A stretch of DNA of 64,000 nt from Jiangella gansuensis DSM 44835 (GTDB lineage: Bacteria; Actinomycetota; Actinomycetes; Jiangellales; Jiangellaceae), in the NCBI RefSeq assembly GCF_000515395.1, contig NZ_KI911782.1:2478606-2542605 (forward strand), written 5' to 3'. Both the position numbers and the translations under genes were made by a program. The notes beneath the pieces are model-generated. The model was not told the origin of the DNA, did not search any database, and was given only the letters and a program-made list of their open reading frames with translations. Below, in pieces: positions 42,801 through 55,132 of this stretch (its first letter is position 1; the number at the start of each line of letters is the position of its first letter).

Positions 42801-43618
42801 GTGCCATGGTCGAGAGGGCGACCGGTTCGACGATGACCCGATCACTGCGACGAGTGCGGGCACTGGCCCGGTCCGAGCTGCGCATGCTGCTGCGCAACCG
42901 GACGGCCATGTTCACCGCGCTGGTCCTGCCGGTGATGACCGTCGGGGCGTTGAGCTCGATGGACCTCGGTGACGACACCGGACTGTCGATGGCGTCTTTG
43001 ACGGTCACGATGCTGGCCGGCTTCGCGTTGCTCTACGTCGTCTACTACAACCTCGTCACCGCCTATGTCGGGCGCCGTGAGGACCTGGTGCTCAAGCGGC
43101 TACGGGTGGGCGAGCTGACCGATGCGGAGATCCTGACCGGGACGGCTGTGCCGTCGGTGCTGGTGGCGATCGTGCAGATCGTCCTGACCTGGGCGGTGGC
43201 GTCGATCGCGTTCGGCCTGGATGCGCCGGTCAACGCCCTTCTGGTGCTGGTCGGCGTGGCCGCCGGGGTCGTGATCTTCGTGCTGCTGGCGGCGGTCTCG
43301 ACGGCGATCACCCGCAACGTCGAGATGGCGCAGGTCAGCGCGCTGCCGGTGCTGTTCGTCTGCATGATCTTCTCGGGCATGGTGGTGCCGACCTCGAACA
43401 TGCCCGATCTCCTGCAGCAGATCGTCCAGTTCGTACCGCTGACCCCGGTGATCGACCTGGTCCGGCTGGGACTCACCGGCCAGACGCCCGACGGCGACAC
43501 GGTCGGCTTCGGCGCCAGCTTCGCCGAGGCGGCGGTCCCCGCGGCGATCGCGGTGGTCTGGGTTTACGTCGGCTGGTGGGCGCTGCGCCGCTGGTTCCGC
43601 TGGGAGCCCCGCACCTGA
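42797..43618 (+). CDS. ABC-2-type transporter permease
   Basis: 273 residues, ATG 42797 overlapping the ATPase stop. Six membrane helices can be recognised, among them FTALVLPVMTVGALSSM, ASLTVTMLAGFALLYVVYYN, VLVAIVQIVLTWAVASIAFG, LLVLVGVAAGVVIFVLLAAV, VSALPVLFVCMIFSGMVVPT and AAIAVVWVYVGWWALRRWFR. The FSGMVVPTSNMPDLLQQIVQ segment and PLTPVIDLVRLGL are typical of ABC-2 exporters. It should dimerise and pair with the ATPase at 41868. Product exported is unknown. Confidence 0.92.
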   Translation: MSAMVERATGSTMTRSLRRVRALARSELRMLLRNRTAMFTALVLPVMTVGALSSMDLGDDTGLSMASLTVTMLAGFALLYVVYYNLVTAYVGRREDLVLKRLRVGELTDAEILTGTAVPSVLVAIVQIVLTWAVASIAFGLDAPVNALLVLVGVAAGVVIFVLLAAVSTAITRNVEMAQVSALPVLFVCMIFSGMVVPTSNMPDLLQQIVQFVPLTPVIDLVRLGLTGQTPDGDTVGFGASFAEAAVPAAIAVVWVYVGWWALRRWFRWEPRT

Positions 43619-43645
43619 TCGCGGGCGCCGTGAAAGGCTGAGGGC

Positions 43646-44926
43646 GTGTCGATGGTCACCCGCTGGTGGGAGCAGCGCTCCAACACCCAACGCTTCGACC
43701 TCTACACCCGTGGCTCGCTGTACATGATGGCGGCGACCGAGCCTTTGACTGCGGCGTTGATCGTGGCGTCGGCGGTGGGCGGCAGTGCTGCCGGTGGCAT
43801 CGCCATGATCGCCGCCGCTGCCGTGCACGGCGCGCTCGCCCTGATGGTGCTGCACGGCGGCCTGGAGTGGTTCCTGGGCCGCCGGGCGTGGCCGCGCCGG
43901 GCGACCATCGCGCTGGCCCTGTTGACGCCGCTGACCCCGATCGCGGCGGGGGTGGCGTTCGGCGTCGAGCCGCCCGGCGCAGCCGAAGAGAACAACGTCG
44001 GCAGCGTCGCCGGGATCGCCCTCGTGCTGTCGGTGGGTTACTTCGTCTCTGCTCTGACGCCGCGGCTGGTCAGCCGGCAACTGCTCGGGCTGGTGTTCGT
44101 GACGGCGGGGGCGATCGCGGGCCTGGCGCTGCTGTTCGGCTGGCCGGCGCGCAACTCGATCGCCCTGTTCACCGGGGCGTTGCTGGCGTTCCTGGCCGGC
44201 TGGTCGGCGTTCCGGGCGTCGGTGTGGACGCTCGGGATCATCTGGGAACTGGAGCGTTCCCGGCAGGTACAGGCGCAGCTGGCGGTCGCCGAGGAACGGC
44301 TGCGGTTCTCCAGGGATCTGCACGACATCCTCGGCCGGAACCTGTCGGTCATCGCGGTCAAGAGCGAACTGGCGGCCGCGCTGGCCCAGCGCGGCCGCGC
44401 CGAGGCCGGCGCCGAGATGATGGCGGTGCACGACATCGCCCAGGAGTCGTTGCGCGAGGTCCGCGAGGTCGTCCGTGGATACCGGGAGGTCGATCTCACC
44501 ACCGAGCTGGCCGGTGCCCGGTCGGTCCTGCGGTCGGCCGGCGTCGCCACCCGGGTGGTGGGCGACAGTGACGACCTGCCGCCCCACGTCCAGTCGGTGC
44601 TGGGGTGGGTGGCCCGTGAGGGGACGACGAACGTACTGCGACACAGCCAGGCCGGTGAGTGCCTCATCACCGTCGAACGCTCGGGCGGCGAAGCGAGGCT
44701 GACCATGGAGAACGACGGGGTCAGCGGTGACGCCGCCGGCGCCGGCGACGGCAGCGGGCTGGCGGGGCTGGGTGAGCGGCTGCGGGGGATGGGCGGCGAG
44801 CTGACGGCGGGGCCCACCGGCCGCGCGGGCCGGTTCCGGCTGACCGCGCGGGTGCCGTTGTCGTCGTCCCCGTCCGGTGGCCCGGGGGGAACGACGCCGG
44901 CGGTGGCGGAAGGAGAGACGACGTGA
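43646..44926 (+). CDS. DesK-like membrane sensor histidine kinase
   Basis: 426 residues; GTG 43646 or ATG 43652. Five or six membrane helices fill residues 25-190 (MMAATEPLTAALIVASAVGG; IAMIAAAAVHGALALMVLHG; IALALLTPLTPIAAGVAFGV; IALVLSVGYFVSALTPRLVS). The HisKA_3 motif RFSRDLHDILGRNLSVIAVK carries the phospho-His near 229; the ATPase domain has REGTTNVLRHSQAGECLITV and a short G-box GDGSGLAGLGERLRGMGGEL. DesK-type kinases read membrane fluidity or antibiotics in the membrane. It overlaps its regulator gene by four bases and follows the ABC genes by 27 bases. Confidence 0.92.
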   Translation: MSMVTRWWEQRSNTQRFDLYTRGSLYMMAATEPLTAALIVASAVGGSAAGGIAMIAAAAVHGALALMVLHGGLEWFLGRRAWPRRATIALALLTPLTPIAAGVAFGVEPPGAAEENNVGSVAGIALVLSVGYFVSALTPRLVSRQLLGLVFVTAGAIAGLALLFGWPARNSIALFTGALLAFLAGWSAFRASVWTLGIIWELERSRQVQAQLAVAEERLRFSRDLHDILGRNLSVIAVKSELAAALAQRGRAEAGAEMMAVHDIAQESLREVREVVRGYREVDLTTELAGARSVLRSAGVATRVVGDSDDLPPHVQSVLGWVAREGTTNVLRHSQAGECLITVERSGGEARLTMENDGVSGDAAGAGDGSGLAGLGERLRGMGGELTAGPTGRAGRFRLTARVPLSSSPSGGPGGTTPAVAEGETT

Positions 44927-45537
44927 GCGCACCGATTCGCGTTCTGTTGGCCGACGACGAGAACCTCATCAGGTCGGCGCTGCGGGCCCTGTTGTCGCTC
45001 GACGAGACGATCGACGTGGTCGCCGAGGCCGCCACCGGCGACGAAGCTCTGGCCATGGCCCGCGCGCACCGGCCGGACGTGGCCGTCCTGGACCTGCAGA
45101 TGCCCGACCGCGACGGCATCAGCGTGGCCGCCGACATCCACGATCAGGTGCCCGGTTGCCGGACCATGATCGTCACCAGCCACGGCCGGCCCGGCTACCT
45201 GAAGCGGGCGCTGGCCGGTGGCATCGGCGGGTTCCTGCCGAAGACGGTGTCGGCGTCGGTGCTGGCCGATGTCGTCAGGACGGTGCACGGCGGCGGCCGG
45301 TACGTCGACCCGGAGCTGGCCGCGGAGGCCATCAGCTCCGGCGACAGCCCGCTGACCGCCCGCGAGGCCGACGTCCTGGAACTGGCGGCCGAGGGCGCCC
45401 CGGTCGACGAGATCGCCCGCCGTGCCTCGCTCACGCCGGGGACGGTGCGCAACTACCTCTCGTCGGCGGCGTCGAAGCTGGGTGCGGCCAACCGGCACGA
45501 GGCCGTCCACGTCGCGCGCCGGCACGGCTGGATCTGA
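44923..45537 (+). CDS. DesR-like NarL/LuxR response regulator
   Basis: 204 residues, GTG 44923. Receiver: RVLLADDENLIRSALRALLS (acidic DD), phospho-Asp in VAVLDLQMPDRDGISVAADI, and Lys in GGFLPKTVSASVLADV. LuxR HTH: SPLTAREADVLELAAEGAPV and LTPGTVRNYLSSAASKLGAA. Paired with the DesK-like kinase through a four-base overlap. It probably controls the ABC exporter operon and perhaps the divergent subtilase, though I identified no shared operator in the 268-base intergenic region 41600-41867, which appears featureless. Confidence 0.93.
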   Translation: MSAPIRVLLADDENLIRSALRALLSLDETIDVVAEAATGDEALAMARAHRPDVAVLDLQMPDRDGISVAADIHDQVPGCRTMIVTSHGRPGYLKRALAGGIGGFLPKTVSASVLADVVRTVHGGGRYVDPELAAEAISSGDSPLTAREADVLELAAEGAPVDEIARRASLTPGTVRNYLSSAASKLGAANRHEAVHVARRHGWI

Positions 45538-45672
45538 TCGATCGGTTCCGCGCTGTCACGAACGGCGCACCCACGGCACCCACAGGAGGTGTCCGGATCA
45601 GCCAGCCGCCGCGCGAGCGGCAGGGAAGGAGAAATTATGCTACGTTTGCTACAGCCTGAGGAGGTGGCGACC

Positions 45673-45924
45673 ATGGCACGGACGATCCCGCACCGCGAAC
45701 TGCGCAACAACAGCAGCGCCGTCCTGCGCGAGGTGCAGGCGGGGGAGAGCATCGAGATCAGCAACCATGGGGAGGTGGTGGCCGTGCTGGTGCCACCGGG
45801 GGCACGGCGCGAGTCCCTCAGGGTGCGCCGCGCGCGGGTCGTCGGCGGTCTGGCGGGGTTGGACCGGGTCCATGTCGAGACGCCGGTCCAGGACATCCTC
45901 GACGACCTTCGCGGCGAGCGGTGA
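45673..45924 (+). CDS. Phd/VapB-type antitoxin (module 3)
   Basis: 83 residues from ATG 45673, which has GAGGAGGT seven bases upstream; an in-frame ATG at 45637 with AAGGAG would add 12 residues. The Phd fold reads ARTIPHRELRNNSSAVLREV, AGESIEISNHGEVVAVLVPP, and the acidic toxin-binding tail ends PVQDILDDLRGER. Just upstream TGCTAC occurs twice (45638-45643, 45647-45652), a possible operator. It overlaps the toxin by four bases. Confidence 0.9.
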   Translation: MARTIPHRELRNNSSAVLREVQAGESIEISNHGEVVAVLVPPGARRESLRVRRARVVGGLAGLDRVHVETPVQDILDDLRGER

Positions 45925-46316
45925 CCCTCTACGTCGAGACGTCGGCGGCGGCGAAGCTGCTGGTCCAGGAGGCCGAATCGGGCGCGCTCGCGGAGTACCT
46001 CGACGGACGCGTGGCCGGTGGGTCGCATATGACCTCCAGCGTGCTGGTCGAGACGGAGCTGCGCCGGCTCGCCGTGCGCGCCGGATTCGACCAGTCCCGG
46101 GTCACCGACCTGCTGGACCGGTTCGACCTGTACGAACCCGACCGTGCCGTGTTCGTCGAGGCGGGACTGCTGCCGGGGCCGCGGCTGCGCAGTCTGGACG
46201 CGCTGCATGTCGCCGTCGCCATCCGCATCGAGGCCGACGAGTTCGTCGCCTACGACGTGCGGCAGAGCGATGCCGCGCGTGCCGTGGGCTTGCGGGTGGT
46301 CGCGCCGGGTGCCTAG
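45921..46316 (+). CDS. VapC-type PIN-domain toxin (module 3) with Glu at the first acidic position
   Basis: 131 residues, GTG 45921. The first PIN motif reads LYVETSAAAKLLVQEAES, so Glu stands where most VapC toxins have Asp (YVDTSA). Remaining acidic residues are present: Glu in SVLVETELRRLAVR, Asp in RLRSLDALHVAVAIRI, and Asp in FVAYDVRQSDAARAVGL. Substitution of Asp by Glu may weaken or retune the metal site, or may be normal for this subgroup. Operon with the Phd-like antitoxin; followed after 127 bases by the pyr operon leader. Confidence 0.9.
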   Translation: MTLYVETSAAAKLLVQEAESGALAEYLDGRVAGGSHMTSSVLVETELRRLAVRAGFDQSRVTDLLDRFDLYEPDRAVFVEAGLLPGPRLRSLDALHVAVAIRIEADEFVAYDVRQSDAARAVGLRVVAPGA

Positions 46317-46387
46317 GTGCGTCGAGTGTGATGGGGCCGACAGCGGGCGCCGCCAGAACCGGGCAGCGGGCGCTGATAGTCTCGCAG

Positions 46388-46435
46388 GGACCGACGTCCT
46401 TTAAGTCCCGTCCCGTGAGGCGGGGAAGGGGGTCC
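46388..46435 (+). promoter_or_regulatory. pyr leader: PyrR-binding hairpin that sequesters the pyrR ribosome binding site
   Basis: CCTT (46398-46401) and CCCG (46407-46410) pair with CGGG (46421-46424) and AAGG (46426-46429), leaving loop TCCCGTGAGG, which resembles the PyrR binding-loop consensus TCCAGAGAGG. Outer GGACC (46388-46392) pairs with GGTCC (46431-46435). The SD sequence GGAAGGGGG lies in the 3' arm, eight bases before the pyrR ATG. Mycobacterial PyrR is known to repress translation this way; here uridine nucleotides plus PyrR are inferred to close the site. Confidence 0.75.
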
Positions 46436-46443
46436 AGCGACCC

Positions 46444-47028
46444 ATGTCTCGCGACCTGAACGGCTCGCGGGAGGTGCTCGACGGCGACGACATCGCCCGG
46501 GCACTGACCCGCATGGCGCACGAGGTGGTGGAGCGCAACAAGGGCGCCGCCGACCTCGTCGTCCTCGGCATCCCCAAGCGCGGCGTCCCGCTCGCGCAGC
46601 GGCTGGCCGGACGCATCTCCTCCGCCGAGAACGTCGACGTTCCCGTCGGCGCCCTCGACGTCACCATGTACCGCGACGACCTGCGGCTACGGCCGGCCAG
46701 GGCGCTGGAGCCCACGGACATCCCGGCCGGCGGCGTGGACGACAAGATCGTCGTCCTCGTCGACGACGTCCTGTTCTCCGGTCGCACCATCCGGGCGGCG
46801 CTGACCGCGCTCGAGGACGTCGGCCGGCCGCGCGCGGTCAGACTCGTCGTCCTTGTTGATCGAGGTCACCGGCAGTTGCCCATCCGGGCTGACCACGTCG
46901 GCAAGAACATCCCGACCTCGCTGGCCGAGAGCGTGCAGGTGCTCGTGTCGGAAGTCGACGGCAGCGACGGCGTCGTCCTCACCCAGGCCGCCGACCAGCC
47001 CCGCGCCGATGCGGAGGTGCTGCCGTGA
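46444..47028 (+). CDS. pyrR: Pyrimidine operon regulator / uracil phosphoribosyltransferase
   Basis: 194 residues, ATG 46444. Phosphoribosyltransferase fold with the PRPP loop [20 protein letters not shown] and the flexible loop [23 protein letters not shown]-binding residues are expected near [15 protein letters not shown]. PyrR binds pyr mRNA when UMP/UTP is high and also has weak UPRT activity. It leads the operon pyrR-pyrB-pyrC-carA-carB, with four-base overlaps, and its own leader has a matching binding hairpin. Confidence 0.96.
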   Translation: MSRDLNGSREVLDGDDIARALTRMAHEVVERNKGAADLVVLGIPKRGVPLAQRLAGRISSAENVDVPVGALDVTMYRDDLRLRPARALEPTDIPAGGVDDKIVVLVDDVLFSGRTIRAALTALEDVGRPRAVRLVVLVDRGHRQLPIRADHVGKNIPTSLAESVQVLVSEVDGSDGVVLTQAADQPRADAEVLP

Positions 47029-47975
47029 TCCGCCACCTGCTCTCCGCCGGTGACCTCTCCCGCGAGGACGCGACGCTGGTGCTCGACACGGCCGAGGAGA
47101 TGGCCCGCCTCACCGAGGGCCGCGCGGTGAAGAAGCTGCCCGCCCTGCGCGGTCGCACCGTCGTCAACCTGTTCTTCGAGGACTCCACCCGCACCCGCAC
47201 GTCGTTCGAGCTGGCCGCCAAGCGGCTGTCGGCCGACGTCGTCAACTTCTCCGCCAAGGGCTCCAGCCTGTCCAAGGGCGAGAGCCTCAAGGACACCGCA
47301 CTGACGCTCGAGGCCATGGGCGCCGACGGCGTCGTCGTCCGGCACTCCGCCAGCGGTGCGCCGTACCGCCTGGCCACGTCGGGCTGGATCAACGCCAGTG
47401 TCCTCAACGCCGGCGACGGCACCCACGAGCACCCGACCCAGGCGCTGCTCGACGCGTTCACCATGCGCCGGCACCTGGGGGAGCTGTCCGGCAAACGCAT
47501 CGTCATCGTCGGCGACGTCCTGCACAGCCGGGTCGCCCGCAGCAACGTCCTGCTGCTGGCGACGCTCGGGGCGACGGTCACGCTGGTGGCGCCGCCGACC
47601 CTGCTGCCCATGGGCGTCGAGCAGTGGCCCTGCGAGGTCACCTTCGATCTCGACGCCGCGCTGAGCGGCGCCGACGCCGTCATGATGCTGCGGGTGCAGA
47701 GCGAGCGCATGAAGGACGCGTTCTTCCCGTCCGCCCGTGAGTACAGCCGCCGGTACGGTCTGGACGCCCGCCGGCAGGCGCTGATGCCGCCGGAGGCGCT
47801 CGTGCTGCACCCGGGCCCGATGAACCGCGGCATGGAGATCACCGCCGAGGTGGCCGACAGCGACCGATCGGTCATCGTCGAGCAGGTCACCAACGGCGTG
47901 TACGTGCGCATGGCGGCCCTGTACCTGATGCTGGCCGGCACCGCCGGAACGACGACCCCGGAGGAGGCGGCGTGA
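47025..47975 (+). CDS. pyrB: Aspartate carbamoyltransferase catalytic subunit
   Basis: 316 residues, GTG 47025. Condenses carbamoyl phosphate and aspartate. The carbamoyl-phosphate motif [20 protein letters not shown] and the catalytic Lys/His regions [20 protein letters not shown] and [20 protein letters not shown] are intact, as is the aspartate loop [20 protein letters not shown] and [11 protein letters not shown]. There is no pyrI gene, so feedback control probably relies on PyrR and CarB. It overlaps pyrR and pyrC by four bases each. Confidence 0.98.
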   Translation: MIRHLLSAGDLSREDATLVLDTAEEMARLTEGRAVKKLPALRGRTVVNLFFEDSTRTRTSFELAAKRLSADVVNFSAKGSSLSKGESLKDTALTLEAMGADGVVVRHSASGAPYRLATSGWINASVLNAGDGTHEHPTQALLDAFTMRRHLGELSGKRIVIVGDVLHSRVARSNVLLLATLGATVTLVAPPTLLPMGVEQWPCEVTFDLDAALSGADAVMMLRVQSERMKDAFFPSAREYSRRYGLDARRQALMPPEALVLHPGPMNRGMEITAEVADSDRSVIVEQVTNGVYVRMAALYLMLAGTAGTTTPEEAA

Positions 47976-49306
47976 CCCCGAGCGCGTCCACGAGCGCGAC
48001 CCCGACCCTGATCCGCAACGTCCGCGTGCTCGGCGGCGAGCCGCAGGACCTGCTGCTGCGCGACGGCGTCATCGCCTCCGTCGGCACCGCGCCCGACGAG
48101 GCTGACCGGGCCGGCGACATCACCATCGTCGACGGCACCGGGCTGGTCGCGCTGCCCGGGCTGGTCGACCTCCACACCCACCTGCGCGAACCCGGCCGCG
48201 AGGACGCGGAGACGGTCGAGACGGGCACTCTGGCCGCGGCCCGGGGCGGCTTCACCGCCGTTCACGCGATGGCCAACACCGACCCGGTCGCCGATACCGC
48301 GGGCGTCGTCGAACAGGTCTGGCGGCTGGGCCGCGAGGCCGGGCACGCCGACGTGCGTCCTGTCGGCGCCGTCACCGTCGGGCTTCAAGGCGAACGACTG
48401 GCGGAACTCGGCGCGATGGCCGACTCCGCGGCCGGCGTGCGGGTCTTCTCCGACGACGGCGTCTGCGTCTCCGACGCGGTGCTGATGCGCCGGGCGCTGG
48501 AGTACGTGAAGGCCTTCGACGGCGTCATCGCCCAGCACGCGCAGGAGCCGCGGCTGACCGAGGGCGCCACCATGAACGAGGGTGAGCTCTCCGGCCGACT
48601 GGGGCTGCGGGGCTGGCCGTCGGTGGCGGAAGAGGCCATCGTGGCCCGCGACGTACTCCTGGCCGCCCACGTCGGGTCGCGGGTGCACATCTGCCACCTG
48701 TCCACCCGCGGGTCGGTCGAGATCGTCCGGCTGGCCAAGCAGCGCGGGCTGCCGGTCACCGCCGAGGTCACCCCGCACCACCTGCTGCTGACCGACGAGC
48801 TGGTGGCCACTTACGACCCGCGCTACAAGGTCAACCCGCCGCTGCGCTCCGCCGACGACGTCGCCGCGCTGCGGGAGGCGCTGGCCGACGGCACCATCGA
48901 CATCGTCGCCACCGACCACGCGCCGCACCCGCTCGAGGCCAAGGACTGCGAGTGGGACGTCGCCGCGTTCGGCATGCTGGGGCTGGAGACCGCGCTGTCG
49001 GTCGTCCAGCACACCATGGTGGACACCGGGCTGCTGGACTGGGCCGGCGTGGCCGAGCGGATGTCGGCGGCACCGGCGCGCATCGGCCGCTGCGACACCG
49101 GCGAGCTCCCGCACGGGCGACCGCTCGCCGAAGGGGAGCCGGCCAACGTCGTACTGATCGACCCGTCCGCCTCGGCGACCGTGGACCCGGCGGCATCGGC
49201 GTCGCTGTCCCGGAACATGCCGTACGAGGGCATGAAACTGCCGGGCGCCGTCGTCGCCACGTTCCTGCGCGGCCGCCCGACCCATGTGACAGGGGGACTG
49301 CTGTGA
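47972..49306 (+). CDS. pyrC: Dihydroorotase
   Basis: 444 residues, GTG 47972. Closes carbamoyl aspartate to dihydroorotate using two zinc ions. Metal ligands: [20 protein letters not shown] (HxH), [15 protein letters not shown] and [14 protein letters not shown] (His ligands), and [20 protein letters not shown] (Asp). The length and TDHAPH motif fit the class I bacterial type. In many dihydroorotases a carbamylated Lys bridges the metals; I did not locate it with certainty. Four-base overlaps with pyrB and carA. Confidence 0.97.
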   Translation: MTPSASTSATPTLIRNVRVLGGEPQDLLLRDGVIASVGTAPDEADRAGDITIVDGTGLVALPGLVDLHTHLREPGREDAETVETGTLAAARGGFTAVHAMANTDPVADTAGVVEQVWRLGREAGHADVRPVGAVTVGLQGERLAELGAMADSAAGVRVFSDDGVCVSDAVLMRRALEYVKAFDGVIAQHAQEPRLTEGATMNEGELSGRLGLRGWPSVAEEAIVARDVLLAAHVGSRVHICHLSTRGSVEIVRLAKQRGLPVTAEVTPHHLLLTDELVATYDPRYKVNPPLRSADDVAALREALADGTIDIVATDHAPHPLEAKDCEWDVAAFGMLGLETALSVVQHTMVDTGLLDWAGVAERMSAAPARIGRCDTGELPHGRPLAEGEPANVVLIDPSASATVDPAASASLSRNMPYEGMKLPGAVVATFLRGRPTHVTGGLL

Positions 49307-50447
49307 CCACCCGCCCACCCGCCCTGCTGGTGCTCGAGGACGGCCGGACGTTCCGCGGCCACTCCTACGGGGCCACGGGCGAGACGTTCGGCGAGGCCGT
49401 CTTCTCCACCGGCATGACCGGCTACCAGGAGACGCTGACCGACCCGTCCTACCACCGTCAGGTGGTGGTGCAGACGGCGCCGCACATCGGCAACACCGGG
49501 GTCAACGACGACGACCCCGAGTCCGGCCGCATCTGGGTGGCCGGCTACGTCGTGCGCGACCCCGCCCGCCGCTCGTCGTCGTGGCGGTCGCGACGCAGCC
49601 TGGACGAGGAGCTCGCGGCGCAGGGCGTGGTCGGCATCAGCGGCATCGACACCCGGGCACTGACGCGGCACCTGCGCGAGCGCGGGGCCATGCGGGTCGG
49701 CATCTCCACCGTCGAGTCCGACGCCGACGCGCTGCGGCGACGGGTGCTCGACAGCCCGCAGATGCTCGGCGCGGACCTCGCGGCCGAGGTCAGCACCGAT
49801 TCGCCGTACGTGGTGCCGGCCGACGGCGAGCGCCGGTTCACCGTCGTCGCCCTCGACCTGGGTATCAAGACCATGACCCCGCGGCGGATGGCCGAGCGCG
49901 GCATCGAGGTGCACGTCCTGCCGGCCACGGCCACCATCGACGACGTGCTGGCGCTGCGGCCGGACGGGCTGTTCCTGTCCAACGGCCCCGGCGACCCCGC
50001 TACCGCCGACGGGCCGGTCGCGGTCGTCCAGGTGGCGCTGGAGCGAGGGCTGCCCTTCTTCGGCATCTGCTTCGGCAACCAGGTGTTCGGCCGGGCACTG
50101 GGCTTCGGCACCTACAAGCTGGGCTACGGCCACCGCGGCATCAACCAGCCCGTGCAGGACCGCTCGACCGGAAAGGTCGAGGTGACGGCGCACAACCACG
50201 GGTTCGCGGTCGAGGCTCCGGTGGATCACGCCAGCGAGACGCCGTACGGCACCGCCGAGGTCAGCCACGTCTGTCTGAACGACGGCGTCGTCGAAGGCCT
50301 GGCGTTGCGCGACGCGGCCGGGCGGCTACGCGGGTTCTCGGTGCAGTACCACCCGGAGGCGGCGGCCGGGCCGCACGACGCCGCATACCTGTTCGACCGG
50401 TTCATCGAGGTGATGTCGTCCGCCGCGACGACGAAGGAGCGTGGCTG

Positions 50448-50448
<1 letters not shown>
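49303..50448 (+). CDS. carA: Carbamoyl-phosphate synthase small subunit
   Basis: 381 residues from GTG 49303. N-terminal CPSase domain ([40 protein letters not shown]) and C-terminal class I glutamine amidotransferase: nucleophile Cys in [20 protein letters not shown], and His/Glu in [18 protein letters not shown]. The nucleophile elbow reads GICFGNQ as in other actinobacteria, in place of the enterobacterial GICLGHQ. It supplies ammonia to CarB through a tunnel. The stop shares a base with the carB start (TGATG). Confidence 0.97.
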
Positions 50449-53735
<3,287 letters not shown>

Positions 53736-53757
53736 GCGCGTACGTCGTCGCCCCTAG

Positions 53758-53829
53758 GTTGATCTTGGAGTTCGCGCGGAATCAATCGGGCATTCCGGGC
53801 GCTGAATCCCCGGTTACTCCAAGATCAAC
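53758..53829. repeat. Palindromic repeat family B, copy 2 (72 bp)
   Basis: Same length and ends as copy 1 (GTTGATCTTGGAGTT ... ACTCCAAGATCAAC), with differences confined mainly to the centre. It fills the gap between carB and pyrD, so it may act as an intra-operon transcript stabiliser or partial terminator. Confidence 0.85.
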
Positions 53830-53844
53830 CGGGGAGGGGCGGGC

Positions 53845-54912
53845 ATGAGCGCCTACGACGCCCTGTTCGCTCGGGTCCTCGCGCGGATGGACGCCGAGAC
53901 CGCGCACCGCCTCGCGTTCGGGGCGATGCGGCTGGCGGCACGCGTCCCCGGGCTGGCCGGCGCGGGGAGCCGGCGGCTCGGCCCGGCGCCGTCGCTGGCG
54001 GTCGAGGCATTCGGGCTGCGCTTCCCGGGCCCGCTGGGCCTGGCCGCGGGGTTCGACAAGAACGCCGTCGGCATTGACGGCCTTGCCGCCCTCGGCTTTT
54101 CTTTCGTCGAGGTGGGAACGGTGACGGCGCGGCCACAGCCGGGCAACCCCCGGCCACGGCTTCAGCGGCTGCTCGCCGACCGCGCCATCGTCAACCGGAT
54201 GGGATTCAACAACGACGGCGCCGCGGCGGTTGCCGCCCGGCTGGCCCGGCGTCGCCGCCGACGCGGTGCGCTGCCGGTCGTCGTCGGCGTCAACATCGGC
54301 AAGTCCAAGGTCGTTCCGGAGGCCGAGGCCGTCGCCGACTACGAGGCCAGCACCCGGCTGCTCGCGCCGTACGCCGACTACCTCGTCGTCAACGTCAGCT
54401 CACCCAACACGCCCGGCCTGCGCGACCTGCAGGCCGTCGACCAGCTGCGGCCGCTGCTCACCGCCGTGCGAGCCCAGGCCGACGCCGTCACGTCCCGCCG
54501 GGTTCCGCTGCTGGTCAAGATCGCCCCGGATCTCGGCGACGAGGACGTCGTGGCGGTCGCGAAGCTGGCGCTCGAGCTCGAACTGGACGGCATCATCGCC
54601 ACCAACACGACGGTGTCCCGCACCGGCCTCCGGACCGCGCCGTCGGCCGTCGAAGCCGCCGGCGCCGGCGGCCTCTCCGGTGCGCCGCTGGCCGGCCGGT
54701 CGCTGGAGGTGCTTCGGCTGCTGCGCTCCACTGTGGGGGAGCGGCTGACCCTGATCTCCGTCGGCGGCGTGTCGACCGCCGAGGACGTGTACGAGCGGCT
54801 GCTGGCCGGCGCCACCCTGGTGCAGGCATACACCGCGTTCATCTACGGCGGCCCCTTCTGGCCCGCGCGTGTCCAGCGCGACCTCGCCCCGTTGCTGAAG
54901 GACGAGTGGTGA
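53845..54912 (+). CDS. pyrD: Dihydroorotate dehydrogenase, class 2 (quinone-dependent)
   Basis: 355 residues, ATG 53845 after GGGGAGGGGC. An N-terminal amphipathic extension ([20 protein letters not shown]) marks the membrane-associated class 2 enzyme that passes electrons to quinone. FMN-binding and catalytic motifs: [58 protein letters not shown] (catalytic Ser) and [20 protein letters not shown]. Unlike M. tuberculosis, where pyrD is elsewhere, it sits between carB and pyrF here. Confidence 0.97.
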   Translation: MSAYDALFARVLARMDAETAHRLAFGAMRLAARVPGLAGAGSRRLGPAPSLAVEAFGLRFPGPLGLAAGFDKNAVGIDGLAALGFSFVEVGTVTARPQPGNPRPRLQRLLADRAIVNRMGFNNDGAAAVAARLARRRRRRGALPVVVGVNIGKSKVVPEAEAVADYEASTRLLAPYADYLVVNVSSPNTPGLRDLQAVDQLRPLLTAVRAQADAVTSRRVPLLVKIAPDLGDEDVVAVAKLALELELDGIIATNTTVSRTGLRTAPSAVEAAGAGGLSGAPLAGRSLEVLRLLRSTVGERLTLISVGGVSTAEDVYERLLAGATLVQAYTAFIYGGPFWPARVQRDLAPLLKDEW

Positions 54913-54924
54913 ACGTCCGCTGGC

Positions 54925-55089
54925 GTCACCTGATCTCCGATTCGTCACCTGATCATTCCTCCGGGAGCGATCAGGTGACGACAGCGCAGGGGATCCGGCA
55001 GGGACGTCACCTGATCGCGTCTTGCCATGTGGACCGGAAGCGATCAGGTGCACCAGGAGTGCGACCTCGGCCCGATACGCCACCTGATC
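54925..55089. repeat. Cluster of six CACCTGATC sites forming hairpins between pyrD and pyrF
   Basis: Forward copies of (GT)CACCTGATC start at 54925, 54944, 55006 and 55081; inverted copies GATCAGGTG(AC) start at 54969 and 55042. GTCACCTGATC 54944-54954 pairs with 54969-54979, and CACCTGATCGC near 55008 pairs with GCGATCAGGTG ending 55050. The sites fill nearly the whole 220-base gap, suggesting either multiple operators for pyrF or a cluster of short REP-like units. Confidence 0.8.
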
Positions 55090-55132
55090 GTTTCCGGATC
55101 GCGCCGGGCGGAGACCAATAGAGGAGACACGC

